From NCBI RefSeq assembly GCF_002155265.1, contig NZ_CP021251.1, forward strand, positions 186,001 through 250,000: a DNA stretch of 64,000 bases. The letters are read 5' to 3'. Position numbers and translations under genes: made by a program. Numbering within the stretch: position 1 is the first letter of the stretch; each line of letters starts with the position of its first letter. The notes under the pieces are model-generated. The model was not told the origin of the DNA and ran no database searches. It saw only the letters and a program-made list of their open reading frames with translations. This DNA comes from Corynebacterium pseudotuberculosis. Its GTDB lineage: Bacteria > Actinomycetota > Actinomycetes > Mycobacteriales > Mycobacteriaceae. Below are positions 50,057 through 59,345 of the stretch, piece after piece.

Positions 50057-52030
50057 TTATTCTGAGGCTTTGCTGCGTACCCAGCGGTAGAGTGAAACTA
50101 CCAGGAGAACGAACACTATGATGCCTACGCCGGTGGCAACATTTTCGCCATAACCAAAGATCGCAAGTGGCGCTTCCATACCGGTTCCTCCGACCATAGC
50201 GGCATTGAGCACGCTAAAGAGGGACTCACCTACGATCACGCCGGTGGCAAGTAGAATGCCCATGCGCTTGGAAAACTCCGGATTACTTTGTTTCTTTGCC
50301 CACTTATCGTAGAAGTAGCCGATGAATGCACCTACCGGAATGATGGCAGTGAGCGCGATGGGGAGATAGATGCCCATGCCCACGGAGAGAGCAGGAAGGC
50401 TCCAGCCTTTGGTGCGCTTGAGCAACTCGTCGATGATGATGACGATGACCCCGATAATGGCGCCGAGCCCGATGCGGTTCCAGTTGAGGGAATCGCCGAA
50501 GATGCCCTCTGCTACAGAGGAAAGTAGTGCCGCCTGAGGAGCTGCTAGGGCGTTGTCACCTGCTCCTTCCATACCTACAAAGCCAAAGCCGTCGAGCATG
50601 AGTTGTAGAACGGGAGGGATGATGATTGAGCCGAAGATAACACCGATGATCAGTGCTACCTGCTGCTTCCACGGGGTGGCATTAACAAGCTGACCAGTTT
50701 TAAGATCTTGCAGATTGTCATTTGAGATCGTAGCGATGCCAAAGACCACCGCAGAAGTGAAGAGCGTGTATGCAACTAGAGCTGGGGCATTGGTATCAGA
50801 CTCAGATCCGGTGACCACCTTGATTAGCAAGGCTGATGCTAGAACAACGATGATGCCTACACCAGAGATCGGGGAGTTGGGTGCGCCAATGAGTCCAGCC
50901 ATGTAACCGCATACAGAGGCAACGATGAGACCAATGAGCAGAACGAATACGATGCTGAAGATAACGAGCGTTGCTGTGTGATGAGCAATCTCTGATGCGT
51001 GAATGAAGAGATAGAGCAAGGCGCTCACTGGCAGCATGGAGGCCAAGATGGTGCCAACAACTAACTTGAACGGAATATCGCGTTCGGTGAGATCGACGTC
51101 GCCTCCTGCGGCACGTGTGCGAGAGGAAGCCAGGGATTCTTTGATTCCCTTGACAATGGGGCCGATGATCTTGATCAGAGTCCATACTGCAGCTACTGCC
51201 ATAGCACCGGCACCGACAAAGCGAACCTCACCGACGAAAGTCGAATTGACTACGCTAGCAAGCTCGCCGCCTTCCGCTAAAGGAGCAGCAGAGAAATAAG
51301 GAAATAATACGCCGTAGGAGATCAGAAGTCCAACGATCATAGAGATACCGACGGCAGGGCCAACCAGGTGTCCTACTCCAATGAGGGCGAGGGACAGGCT
51401 GGAACCAAACATGGTTCCACCAGCACCTACTTTAAAAGTAGTGGAGACTTCCCCTGCTACTCCCTTCATCGCTGTCAGCAGAGAGTAACCAACAGAAGCG
51501 ATACCGCCCCAGACGATTACGGCGAGGCCTTTTTTATTGCCTTCGTATTCTTCAGCGTTGCCGGCGTCGTTACCAACTTTAAGGACCTCGGCTGCGGCTA
51601 CGCCCTCGGGGTAGGGAAGATCAGAGCCGGTGACCAGAGCGCGACGCAACGGAATGGAGTACATAACGCCAAGGACGCCGCCAATTGCGCAGACAAAAGC
51701 TGTAGTCCAATAAGGAAAACCGCTCCACCATCCGACCATGATGAGACCGGGGAGGACAAAGATAATGGCGGACAGTGTGCCAGCTGCAGATGCGATCGTT
51801 TGAACGACGTTGTTTTCTTGGATGGTGTGCCCTGCAAAACGACGCAGAATCGCCATCGAGATAACAGCAGCGGGGATAGATGTGGCAAAAGTAATACCAA
51901 CTTTTAGCCCCAGATAAACATTGGCGGCCGTAAAGACAAGAGTAATGAGGCCGCCGATGATTACGGCGCGCAAAGTAAGTTCGCGGATGCTGGAACCCGT
52001 CGATGGTTTCGCAATGTCGGTGTCAGACAC
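50057..52030 (-). CDS. OPT-family oligopeptide transporter
   Basis: 657 residues with about 16 membrane helices. Typical OPT features are the opening LTLRAVIIGGLITLVFTAAN, GLKVGITFATSIPAAVISM, and NNVVQTIASAAGTLSAIIFV. This branch takes up peptides or metal chelates by proton coupling; the substrate is unknown. It is monocistronic, convergent with topA. A cluster of such transporters is common in corynebacteria. The MFS-unrelated length and helix count are normal for the family. Confidence 0.9.
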   Translation of the reverse strand: MSDTDIAKPSTGSSIRELTLRAVIIGGLITLVFTAANVYLGLKVGITFATSIPAAVISMAILRRFAGHTIQENNVVQTIASAAGTLSAIIFVLPGLIMVGWWSGFPYWTTAFVCAIGGVLGVMYSIPLRRALVTGSDLPYPEGVAAAEVLKVGNDAGNAEEYEGNKKGLAVIVWGGIASVGYSLLTAMKGVAGEVSTTFKVGAGGTMFGSSLSLALIGVGHLVGPAVGISMIVGLLISYGVLFPYFSAAPLAEGGELASVVNSTFVGEVRFVGAGAMAVAAVWTLIKIIGPIVKGIKESLASSRTRAAGGDVDLTERDIPFKLVVGTILASMLPVSALLYLFIHASEIAHHTATLVIFSIVFVLLIGLIVASVCGYMAGLIGAPNSPISGVGIIVVLASALLIKVVTGSESDTNAPALVAYTLFTSAVVFGIATISNDNLQDLKTGQLVNATPWKQQVALIIGVIFGSIIIPPVLQLMLDGFGFVGMEGAGDNALAAPQAALLSSVAEGIFGDSLNWNRIGLGAIIGVIVIIIDELLKRTKGWSLPALSVGMGIYLPIALTAIIPVGAFIGYFYDKWAKKQSNPEFSKRMGILLATGVIVGESLFSVLNAAMVGGTGMEAPLAIFGYGENVATGVGIIVFVLLVVSLYRWVRSKASE

Positions 52031-52162
52031 GACATTTCCTTCCTAGTATGTGGGGAAAGATGCGCGGTTCACAGAAAGCTGACAAACACGCAAGAATCAC
52101 AAAAGATCGGATTTAGCGTAGAACTGAGGCCCGGTAAAAGTCCATTCGGTTGATAGATAAAC

Positions 52163-52204
52163 AATGTAGGTAGGAATGTTTTTGAGGAAACATGCCTACC
52201 TACA
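52163..52204 (-). terminator. Terminator downstream of the adenylate cyclase
   Basis: 52165-52181 and 52188-52204 form a 17-bp stem with one mismatch and a six-nt loop. On the minus strand TTGTTTATC follows. Confidence 0.72.
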
Positions 52205-52237
52205 CGGGAGAATGAACAGTGTATGGATATTTTTGGG

Positions 52238-53764
52238 TTAAGAACGATCCGCGAGCGTAGGTCGGATGGGACGTGCAAGCTGTGTCATCATGCTGCGTCC
52301 TCGGAGTTCTACGGACTTCATAAGCGTCCAGCGCGCTTGCTCCGCCTCGTTGGCCTTCTTTAACGTTGCAGCGTTGGTCAGAACACGGCCAGGAGTGTTC
52401 TTGGCTATCTCGGTGAGACGGGCTGCGGTATTCACGGCGTCTCCGATAACTGTGTATTCAAAACGATCAAGACCGCCGATATTTCCTGCAACAACGTGAC
52501 CAGACGCAACCCCAATGCCGGCTTCAAGGCGCAGCCCACTGAGTTCTTGCCGCAGCTCGCGTGCGGCGGTGAGCGCATGCCCCGTGGCGTCGGAAAGCGT
52601 AATAGGGGCTCCGAAAACCGCCAGTGCGGCGTCTCCTTGGAATTTATTAATGCTGCCTTTGTTCCGGTGAACTACACCGACTACATGTTCAAAAAACTTG
52701 TTTAATTCTGCCACGACCTCTTCCGGGTCATGGTTGACGGCAAAGGTGGTGGAGCCGATGACGTCGACAAAGATCACCGCTACTTCTCTGTCCTCGCCAC
52801 CCAGCTGGGGTTTTTCTTCAAGCGCTCGACGGGCGACTTCAGTACCCACATAGCGCCCAAAGATGTCGCGGACGCGCTGGCGCTCGTTGAGACCTCGCAT
52901 CATCTCGTTGAAGCCTGCCTGCAGTACGCCGAGCTCGGAACCATCGTAGATGTCTACCTGGACGTCGCTTTCTCCTCGACGCACTCTGTTGATTGCCCCC
53001 TGTAACTCCAGGATGGGGTCTACAACACTCATAATGGACAAGGTTGTACCTAGGAATCCAGTAACAAGTGCCACAAGGGAGAGCGTGAGAACAGCCGGGA
53101 TAATGTCTCGGATGTTATTGCCAAAGAGCCCCGCGTAGTAGCCCGCGATCATGAGAAGCACTCCGACGATGGGGACAGCTGAAGTTAACAACCACGTGAG
53201 CCGCAGACGAGAAGCGATGGGCGGCTCAAGAGTAGAGTCTTCAAACCGGCGGGCCAGCGCAGTAGCTGCTACAGGCCGTACCAGGCGCTCGGCCTCAAGA
53301 TACGTCAAAACAATGACAACAGACCCGCTCAAGGCCGTGGCGACGATAATGGCCAAAGACAAACGTAGCGAGGTTTGCGCGGAAGCTACCGCCAGGATCA
53401 CGATGCCAATAAGCCATACCAAGGCGCACAGAGTTGATTGGTAAAAGGGAATGCGCATGACAAGGTTTCGGACCATGTTGGGGTCGTGAATCTCTGGGTG
53501 GCGTTGCCAATCCAGGACCGGGCGGAACAACCTGAACGTCACCACGATGCCAAAGGCGACCGCCACCACTAAGTAACTGATTCCCAGGGTGGGGAGGTAA
53601 CTGGTTCCTTTGGTAAAAGCCGCAAATTCTGGCAGGGGTACGAGGTATCGCAAAAACAGCATGACACCAACTGCGCCCAGCACATTAGAGCCGAGGACGG
53701 TGGTGGCGTACAGCGGCCACGATGTGCCAAAGAGCCATTTAAAGGCGCGCCACATTCTGGTCAT
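52238..53764 (-). CDS. cyaB: Membrane class III adenylate cyclase
   Basis: 508 residues. Six membrane helices (about 15-250) are followed by a HAMP domain (VDPILELQGAINRVRRGESD to about 305) and a cyclase homology domain (about 330-490). It has the metal-binding Asp in VIFVDVIGSTTF and FQGDAALAVFGAP, and the transition-state Asn/Arg in GDAVNTAARLTEIA. It makes cAMP for GlxR. The layout and position match C. glutamicum CyaB and Rv3645. Confidence 0.93.
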   Translation of the reverse strand: MTRMWRAFKWLFGTSWPLYATTVLGSNVLGAVGVMLFLRYLVPLPEFAAFTKGTSYLPTLGISYLVVAVAFGIVVTFRLFRPVLDWQRHPEIHDPNMVRNLVMRIPFYQSTLCALVWLIGIVILAVASAQTSLRLSLAIIVATALSGSVVIVLTYLEAERLVRPVAATALARRFEDSTLEPPIASRLRLTWLLTSAVPIVGVLLMIAGYYAGLFGNNIRDIIPAVLTLSLVALVTGFLGTTLSIMSVVDPILELQGAINRVRRGESDVQVDIYDGSELGVLQAGFNEMMRGLNERQRVRDIFGRYVGTEVARRALEEKPQLGGEDREVAVIFVDVIGSTTFAVNHDPEEVVAELNKFFEHVVGVVHRNKGSINKFQGDAALAVFGAPITLSDATGHALTAARELRQELSGLRLEAGIGVASGHVVAGNIGGLDRFEYTVIGDAVNTAARLTEIAKNTPGRVLTNAATLKKANEAEQARWTLMKSVELRGRSMMTQLARPIRPTLADRS

Positions 53765-53811
53765 GCCACTACTTTAACGGTCATACAAAACTAGCGATAC
53801 TCTTGTTAACG

Positions 53812-55014
53812 ATGAGCACCAACGACATCTTCTCGCATATGGGCGTGAGCGAGCACATTGCACCGGCCCTCCGAACTGCGGCGTATGCGGCGCGAGCGCA
53901 TGAGGACGGCAGTGCAATGACTCATGCCTGGTTGTTCACGGGGGCTCCTGGCTCAGGGCGTTCGGTGGCGGCGGTAGCGTTTGCAGCGGCACTGGAATGC
54001 GAGGATCCCCATGTGGCCGGTTGCGGTCGGTGCCCGCAGTGCCGTTCAGTGATGGCAAACGCGCATGCCGATGTAGTGCATATTGTTCCCCGCGAGCTGT
54101 CTATCTCTGTGGAAACGATGCGTGCGGAAGTCGTTGAACCAGCTGCAAAACGTCCCACGGTAGGACGATGGCGCGTGGTAATCCTGGATAATGCGGACAG
54201 GCTTACCGACGGCGCCGCCAACGCCCTTCTCAAAACTGTAGAAGAGCCCCCCGCGCATACCGTGATCATGCTGTGCGCCCCCTCCACGGATCCAACAGAC
54301 ATTATCCCAACGCTGCTTTCTAGAAGCCGCCACGTGTATGTTCCGCAACCGACCACGGAGCAAGTAGTGGCTGTGCTTACCCGCGATGGGTCAATTACAG
54401 AAGAAGACGCACGGCTGGCAGCAGCTTCCTCCGGCGGTCACATTGGGCGGGCTCGCTGGTTGGCCCGCGATGTTGAGGCGCAGCGCCGCCGCGCGAGCAT
54501 ATTGAACATGGCTGAGCTTGTTTTCCACGGTGACCAGGCATTCCAAGCGGTGACCGGAATCGTGAAAACTGTGACAAAGCAAGTAGAGGAGCAATTGTCG
54601 CAAGAAAACGACGCAGAGCTAGATAAACTACGCAACTCACTGGGCATGGGCGCCCGAGGCAAAGGCGTGCATAAGGCTTTGCGAGGATATGAAGCTTTCG
54701 TGCGCGATTTAGAGGAAAAACAGAAAAAACGGAGGACGCGAGCAATTCGCGACAGTCTGGATCTGTCTCTTGTGGACCTAGCGGGGTTGTATCGTGACGC
54801 TATCATGATCAGCTCGCACGCAGACGTGCCTCGGACTCATCCCGATATGGTCGGCCTAGCAGAGGAATTGGCGCAGCGGGTAAGCGCCGAAGGGCTGGTT
54901 GCCTGTGTAGATGCGATAAATCTATGCCGGGAGCACATTAATCACAATGTTCGCCCAGAAGTGGCTTTCGATGCAATGATCGGACGTATTCGGCTGGCCT
55001 GTGGAGCGCACTAA
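53812..55014 (+). CDS. holB: DNA polymerase III subunit delta'
   Basis: 400 residues from ATG 53812 (an in-frame TTG at 53803 has no site). The ATPase fold has FTGAPGSGRSVAAVAF as P-loop (degenerate), a zinc-binding group CEDPHVAGCGRCPQCRS, and LTDGAANALLKTVEEPPAH, the conserved delta-prime/RuvB-like sensor helix. It is part of the clamp loader. A possible -10 TACTCT lies within 20 bases of the start. The tRNA-Thr gene follows. Confidence 0.92.
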   Translation: MSTNDIFSHMGVSEHIAPALRTAAYAARAHEDGSAMTHAWLFTGAPGSGRSVAAVAFAAALECEDPHVAGCGRCPQCRSVMANAHADVVHIVPRELSISVETMRAEVVEPAAKRPTVGRWRVVILDNADRLTDGAANALLKTVEEPPAHTVIMLCAPSTDPTDIIPTLLSRSRHVYVPQPTTEQVVAVLTRDGSITEEDARLAAASSGGHIGRARWLARDVEAQRRRASILNMAELVFHGDQAFQAVTGIVKTVTKQVEEQLSQENDAELDKLRNSLGMGARGKGVHKALRGYEAFVRDLEEKQKKRRTRAIRDSLDLSLVDLAGLYRDAIMISSHADVPRTHPDMVGLAEELAQRVSAEGLVACVDAINLCREHINHNVRPEVAFDAMIGRIRLACGAH

Positions 55015-55117
55015 GTGAGAAATGAGCGAAGATTGTGACACCTACGCACTTCGTTTTAAAGTTTTGACCGCTATGTTGTAAGCTTATCCGCGGACGTGAC
55101 GCTATTGCGTTAAGCCA

Positions 55118-55193
55118 GCCGCCTTAGCTCAGTCGGTAGAGCGCTTCACTCGTAATGAAAAGGTCGCGAGTTCGATTCTCGCAGGCGGCTCCA
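55118..55193 (+). tRNA. tRNA-Thr (anticodon CGT)
   Basis: 76 nt. The acceptor stem GCCGCCT pairs with AGGCGGC, the D-arm is GCTC-AGTCGGTA-GAGC, and the anticodon loop CTCGTAA gives CGT. The T-arm is GCGAG-TTCGATT-CTCGC and CCA is encoded. It decodes ACG. Confidence 0.97.
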
Positions 55194-55194
55194 C

Positions 55195-55237
55195 AAAATC
55201 CCAGCTAGATTAACCTTTCTAGCTGGGATTTTCTTTT
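55195..55237 (+). terminator. tRNA-Thr terminator
   Basis: AAAATCCCAGCTAG (55195-55208) pairs perfectly with CTAGCTGGGATTTT (55219-55232), followed by CTTTTG. Confidence 0.88.
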
Positions 55238-55333
55238 GTATAGGCTTAGTTCTGCTACATAAAACAGCGACTATTTTCGCACAAGCCTCAGAATGGATCT
55301 TTCAGTGCGCACCTAAAGATATTTAGGCGCAGA

Positions 55334-55570
55334 TTAGTTGTTTCGCCGGCGGTTAACCCCGCAGATTGCCACCCAGATTCCGGTGGCTGCTACGGCAATG
55401 AAGCTAAGCCCTATGATCTGCTCCGAAAAGTGGCCATTTTTGAATGCAAAGAAGCACACCAGGATGAGAGCGATCCAGGAGAGAGCATGAAGAGCACCTG
55501 CCACTATGGACGCAGTGGAATGGGTCTTTTTGTTTTGCGGCAAGGAACATTGCGAGCGAGACGAGGCCAT
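55334..55570 (-). CDS. Small membrane protein of unknown function
   Basis: 78 residues with two membrane helices (about 22-42 and 52-71) and a basic end (NRRRNN). No family is recognised. The start at ATG 55570 gives a polar Ser/Gln/Lys-rich N-terminus. It is isolated between tRNA-Thr and the AMP-ligase gene. Confidence 0.6.
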   Translation of the reverse strand: MASSRSQCSLPQNKKTHSTASIVAGALHALSWIALILVCFFAFKNGHFSEQIIGLSFIAVAATGIWVAICGVNRRRNN

Positions 55571-55661
55571 GGGAAAAACTCTACTAGAGCAGGATGTTTT
55601 CTGTGCAGGAGGCGGGTGTTTGCACAGGTAGGCTTTTCGACGCCCACCGCATGTTAGTATT

Positions 55662-55692
55662 CAGCCGCCACAGCTTTCTACTGTGGTGGCTG
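55662..55692. terminator. Hairpin between the small membrane gene and the AMP ligase
   Basis: CAGCCGCCACAG pairs with CTGTGGTGGCTG (one G-T) around seven bases. It follows the ligase stop (55704) on the minus strand. There is no strong T run, so termination is probable but not certain. Confidence 0.55.
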
Positions 55693-55703
55693 ACCTATGC
55701 CTT

Positions 55704-57350
55704 TTAGGGCTTGAGCATGCGGGGGATTACTTTGCCCGTGGCATTGCGGGGGAGAGAGTCTACAAAGTGGACATCGCGAGGGATGGAGTGTTCCGCGAGA
55801 TTATTTTTTACCCAGTCGCGGATGGAATCCTCGGTGAGGGCTGCCCCTTCAGGAGAATCTGAGCGAACGACCCATACCGCGATGCGCTCAAACATGTCCT
55901 CGTCTTCCACGCCGCTTGCGTAGAGATCAGCGATGCCTGCCATGGGCTCAAGGACTTCTTCGACGGAGCGAGGATACACATTTTCGCCTCCAACGATGAT
56001 CATGTCATCTGCACGGCCGAGCACAAAGAGGTAATTGTTCTCATCGATATAACCGCGGTCGCCGATTTGGACCAGGTCTCCGACGCGTGGGATAGGGATG
56101 TTGGGGTCGGTGTATCCGGTGAGCGACAAGTTGTTATGGCAGAAGATACGGCCGGGGACTCCGGGTCCCACTGGATTGTCATTGTCATCGAGGATGACCA
56201 GCTGGGTACCCTTGCAGATTTTCCCAGCCACGGCCGGGTTTTCTGCGATTTCTTCCATACTGGCGATCGCGGCCGCAGAAATTTCAGTGCTGCCGTAGAG
56301 GTTGCAAAGGATTTTTCCAAAGCGCTCGTGGACGGCGTCGACAAGCCACGGTGAGAGCGAGTGGCCGGAGGAGAAGATGAATTTGAGGCTGGAGCAGTCG
56401 TAGTTTTCTTGGCCCTCGACCGCAAAGAATTGCTTCAGGAAGATGGGGGAGGAGATCATTGCGTCGATCTTGTGTTTTTGGACGTCTGCAAGCGCTTCTT
56501 GGGGGTCGAACTTACGGCGAGTAATAACCGTACAACGCAGGCCGAAGGCAATGTTCAGGCATGCCCATCCCCATGTGTGGAAGATGGAACCTGTGAGTTG
56601 GATTGTCATGTTTGCGCGCCACGGAACTTGTGTGAGCACGCTTTCTAACACCGTGGGAGCCGTGAGCTCTTTACGCATAACGCCTTTAGGAATGCCTGTG
56701 GTGCCGGAAGACATGAGCACGATGCTGCCGTGCTTGGGGAATGTAGGCAAAGAAATATCTGCGGTTTCCCACGGTTTTCTTACAATATCGTCCAGAGTGA
56801 TCAATTCTGCGGTGCGCTGGGAGGAGACTTTTTCACGGTGTCCAACGATGACATGCAGGCCGGTGAGATCGGTGGGGAGGCGGTCTACAAATTCCTCATC
56901 GATCACCAGTACATTGATGCCATCGCGTTTAATACAGCCAACTAGCTGCTCGGGTGAAGACCCAATATTGAGGAGGTAGATCGAGGCCCCCACGTAGCCT
57001 TTAGCAGCAAGAGGATAAATGGATGCGCGGCCGTTGCGTGCCATGACGCCGATTCTTAAATCATTGATGCCGAGGGATGCAAAGTGCCGGGCGACGGTAA
57101 GCGAATCATTGCGTAACTGGCTGAAGGTCAGGGTGCCGTCGTCGTCGATAAGCGCTATGCGATTGGGGCAAATGCGATAGGCCTGCTCAACCTCGCGTGC
57201 GGTAGTAAACCTATAGCGAGCAAGAAGCTGAGGAATGGAAAAAATGGCGGAGGAGTTGCCTTCTACGTTGAGAATTCCTGAAGAAATAAGCGTTGGGGCA
57301 AGCTGGACCATTGCTTTAAGCGTTGATGGAACTCCACGTCGTGCTTTCAT
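55704..57350 (-). CDS. AMP-dependent acyl-CoA synthetase/ligase
   Basis: 548 residues with AGGAG nine bases before ATG 57350. The phosphate loop is VLMSSGTTGIPKGVMRKE, motif A5 is NLYGSTEIS, the ATP-binding Asp is in VQIGDRGYIDENN, and the C-terminal catalytic Lys is in PRNATGKVIPR. It activates a carboxylic acid, probably a fatty acid, as acyl-AMP and transfers it to CoA. There are no obvious partner genes. Similar FadD-type enzymes are frequent in mycolic-acid bacteria. The substrate is unknown. Confidence 0.88.
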   Translation of the reverse strand: MKARRGVPSTLKAMVQLAPTLISSGILNVEGNSSAIFSIPQLLARYRFTTAREVEQAYRICPNRIALIDDDGTLTFSQLRNDSLTVARHFASLGINDLRIGVMARNGRASIYPLAAKGYVGASIYLLNIGSSPEQLVGCIKRDGINVLVIDEEFVDRLPTDLTGLHVIVGHREKVSSQRTAELITLDDIVRKPWETADISLPTFPKHGSIVLMSSGTTGIPKGVMRKELTAPTVLESVLTQVPWRANMTIQLTGSIFHTWGWACLNIAFGLRCTVITRRKFDPQEALADVQKHKIDAMISSPIFLKQFFAVEGQENYDCSSLKFIFSSGHSLSPWLVDAVHERFGKILCNLYGSTEISAAAIASMEEIAENPAVAGKICKGTQLVILDDNDNPVGPGVPGRIFCHNNLSLTGYTDPNIPIPRVGDLVQIGDRGYIDENNYLFVLGRADDMIIVGGENVYPRSVEEVLEPMAGIADLYASGVEDEDMFERIAVWVVRSDSPEGAALTEDSIRDWVKNNLAEHSIPRDVHFVDSLPRNATGKVIPRMLKP

Positions 57351-57558
57351 TGTAGGGAAACTCCTTGTAGAAGCGCAGGTTGTAATAAAAAAGGTTTATT
57401 TACCGATGATCAAAAAAGAATATTGGTTTAGCTGTGGATTCTGAAGATCTATTAATGAATATCGTTAAGAACTACTAAAACGTTAGCCATATCAGTAACA
57501 TCTGTAACTTAATACTGAATATTTGCCTTGGCAAAACTAAGTCTCTATTAGGAAGAAT
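57351..57558. other. AT-rich divergent promoter region
   Basis: 208 bp, clearly AT-rich, between the ligase and the secreted hydrolase. No operator or small gene is evident. Confidence 0.4.
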
Positions 57559-58368
57559 ATGCTTCGTAAACTTGTCACCGCCCTTACTTCAGCAGCGATC
57601 GTGGTTTCGCTGACCACGGCTCCCCAAGCACTCGCAGCTGAACGCAACATGGTAGTCCTTGGAGACTCTATTATTGCGGATTCCCCGGCGACACAGTTGC
57701 TAGCAGATCGTTTCACCTCATCGAGGAATTGTCGACGCTCCCCTGATAGCTATGCGGAACAAGCCGGGCGTCGCTTGGGGCTTCCTGTACGCAATTTCTC
57801 ATGTCCGGGAGTGCAATCTATTTCCACAGGTTCCTTTTCCGGCGGACCCTTCAACGTAGAGGTAGATTCGGCCCTTAACAGTGGCGCTTTGAATACGGCT
57901 ACCGCGCGAGTAGTGATCACCCATGGGTTCAACGACACATACTTCAACGGAGGTGAATCTGAGGGCGCTACGCGTGCACGTTTTGTCGCTGCTATGCGCC
58001 CGCAGATTGATCGAATCCGTGCAGCAGCCCCGCATGCGCGGATCCAGATCGTTGGCTATCCGACCATCGTTACTGGCAGCCGTATCTGTCCACTACACAT
58101 CATTCCTAATATCACCCTTCCGGTGCCGGCGGGAGCGATGGAGCGCTGGGAGAACCTTGCACAGTGGATGAACGTAGACCTTGCTCATGCGACCGGGGTG
58201 GAATTTCTAGATTTAAAGCCGCACACCCGGAATAACGGCATGTGCGCTCCTGATGCAGACCGCTACTTCTCTGGCGTTATTGACTTCACCGCTGGCAGAG
58301 GCAATATGCCGCTCCATATCAATGCCCGCGGACATGAACGTATCGGCGAGATCCTAGCCAACAGCTAA
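57559..58368 (+). CDS. Secreted SGNH/GDSL hydrolase
   Basis: 269 residues. A signal peptide (1-26, cleavage after ALA in TTAPQALA-AERN) precedes the GDSL block NMVVLGDSIIAD with the nucleophile Ser, then HGFNDTY (block III Asn). The catalytic His is in PLHINARGHERIGE. Four or more Cys may form extracellular disulfides (NCRRS, NFSCPG, RICPLH, GMCAPD). Secreted GDSL lipases and esterases of this size are common in C. diphtheriae relatives. The start is supported by AGGAAG. A terminator follows at 58394. Confidence 0.88.
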   Translation: MLRKLVTALTSAAIVVSLTTAPQALAAERNMVVLGDSIIADSPATQLLADRFTSSRNCRRSPDSYAEQAGRRLGLPVRNFSCPGVQSISTGSFSGGPFNVEVDSALNSGALNTATARVVITHGFNDTYFNGGESEGATRARFVAAMRPQIDRIRAAAPHARIQIVGYPTIVTGSRICPLHIIPNITLPVPAGAMERWENLAQWMNVDLAHATGVEFLDLKPHTRNNGMCAPDADRYFSGVIDFTAGRGNMPLHINARGHERIGEILANS

Positions 58369-58393
58369 ATTATTGGTCAGTTCTTAAACATAT

Positions 58394-58427
58394 AGTGCCT
58401 TCCTCGGAGTGAGGAAGGCACTTTTTG
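58394..58427. terminator. Terminator between the SGNH hydrolase and rmlA
   Basis: AGTGCCTTCCTC pairs with GAGGAAGGCACT around five bases, followed by TTTTT on the plus strand. It may serve both convergent genes. Confidence 0.85.
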
Positions 58428-58472
58428 CTAGGTACTGAGCTGAAGCGTAGCGGGCTTAACCTAGCTTATCCG

Positions 58473-59342
58473 CTACCAGCCTTCGCCTAGGGCACGCAGC
58501 AAATATTTGCCGTAGCCAGACTTCAGCTGAGCATGACCCAATGCGCGTAGCTGGGAGTCGTTGATAAACCCGGCGCGCCACGCAGCCACCTCAGGGGATC
58601 CGATGATTGAGCCGGTGCGTTTTTGTAAAACCTCAACATAGGAGGAGGCCTCACTCATAGAGTCGATCGTGCCGGTGTCCAGCCATACACTTCCGCGCTC
58701 TAGCTTGTGGACGCGCAGCCGTCCTTGCTCCAAATAAGCGCTGTTAAGCGCGGTTATTTCTAATTCTCCGCGCTCGCTGGGGGTCAGGCGTTCTGCGAGT
58801 GTAGCAGCGTCATTGGGATAAAAGTAGAGTCCGACTACAGCAAAATTGGATGTTGGGTGAGTTGGTTTTTCTTCGATCGCGGTGGCCATGCCATGGGAAT
58901 CAAAATTAACTACTCCGTAGCGTTGAGGGTCGGAGACCTCATAAGCAAAAACGGTGGCTTTACCGGGGGTGTAGCAATTTTGAAGAGAGGCATCTAGGTC
59001 ATTGCCATCAAAGATGTTATCGCCGAGGACCAGCGCTACGTCGTCATTGCCAATGAAATCGCGGCCGATCACTAATGCTTGTGCAAGCCCATCGGGAGAC
59101 GGTTGCACCGCGTAGCTTAGGGAAATACCCCATTGCTCGCCGGTGCCCAGGAGACGCTGAAAGGCCTGCTGATCCTCAGGAGTTGTGATGATCAGGATCT
59201 CAGAGATACCTGCCTGAATGAGCGTGGTAAGTGGATAGTAGATCATCGGCTTGTCATAAATCGGCATGAGCTGCTTGGAAATGCCGAAAGTTATGGGGTG
59301 TAGCCGGGTACCTGACCCGCCTGCCAAGATGATTCCCTTCAA
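58473..59342 (-). CDS. rmlA: Glucose-1-phosphate thymidylyltransferase
   Basis: 289 residues. The nucleotide-binding loop ILAGGSGTRLHPIT is at the start, followed by SKQLMPIYDKPMIYYPL and VLGDNIFDG. It makes dTDP-glucose from dTTP and glucose-1-phosphate, step one of dTDP-rhamnose synthesis. It follows rmlCD by three bases. Rhamnose is needed for the linker between peptidoglycan and arabinogalactan. Confidence 0.96.
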   Translation of the reverse strand: MKGIILAGGSGTRLHPITFGISKQLMPIYDKPMIYYPLTTLIQAGISEILIITTPEDQQAFQRLLGTGEQWGISLSYAVQPSPDGLAQALVIGRDFIGNDDVALVLGDNIFDGNDLDASLQNCYTPGKATVFAYEVSDPQRYGVVNFDSHGMATAIEEKPTHPTSNFAVVGLYFYPNDAATLAERLTPSERGELEITALNSAYLEQGRLRVHKLERGSVWLDTGTIDSMSEASSYVEVLQKRTGSIIGSPEVAAWRAGFINDSQLRALGHAQLKSGYGKYLLRALGEGW

Positions 59343-59345
59343 GGC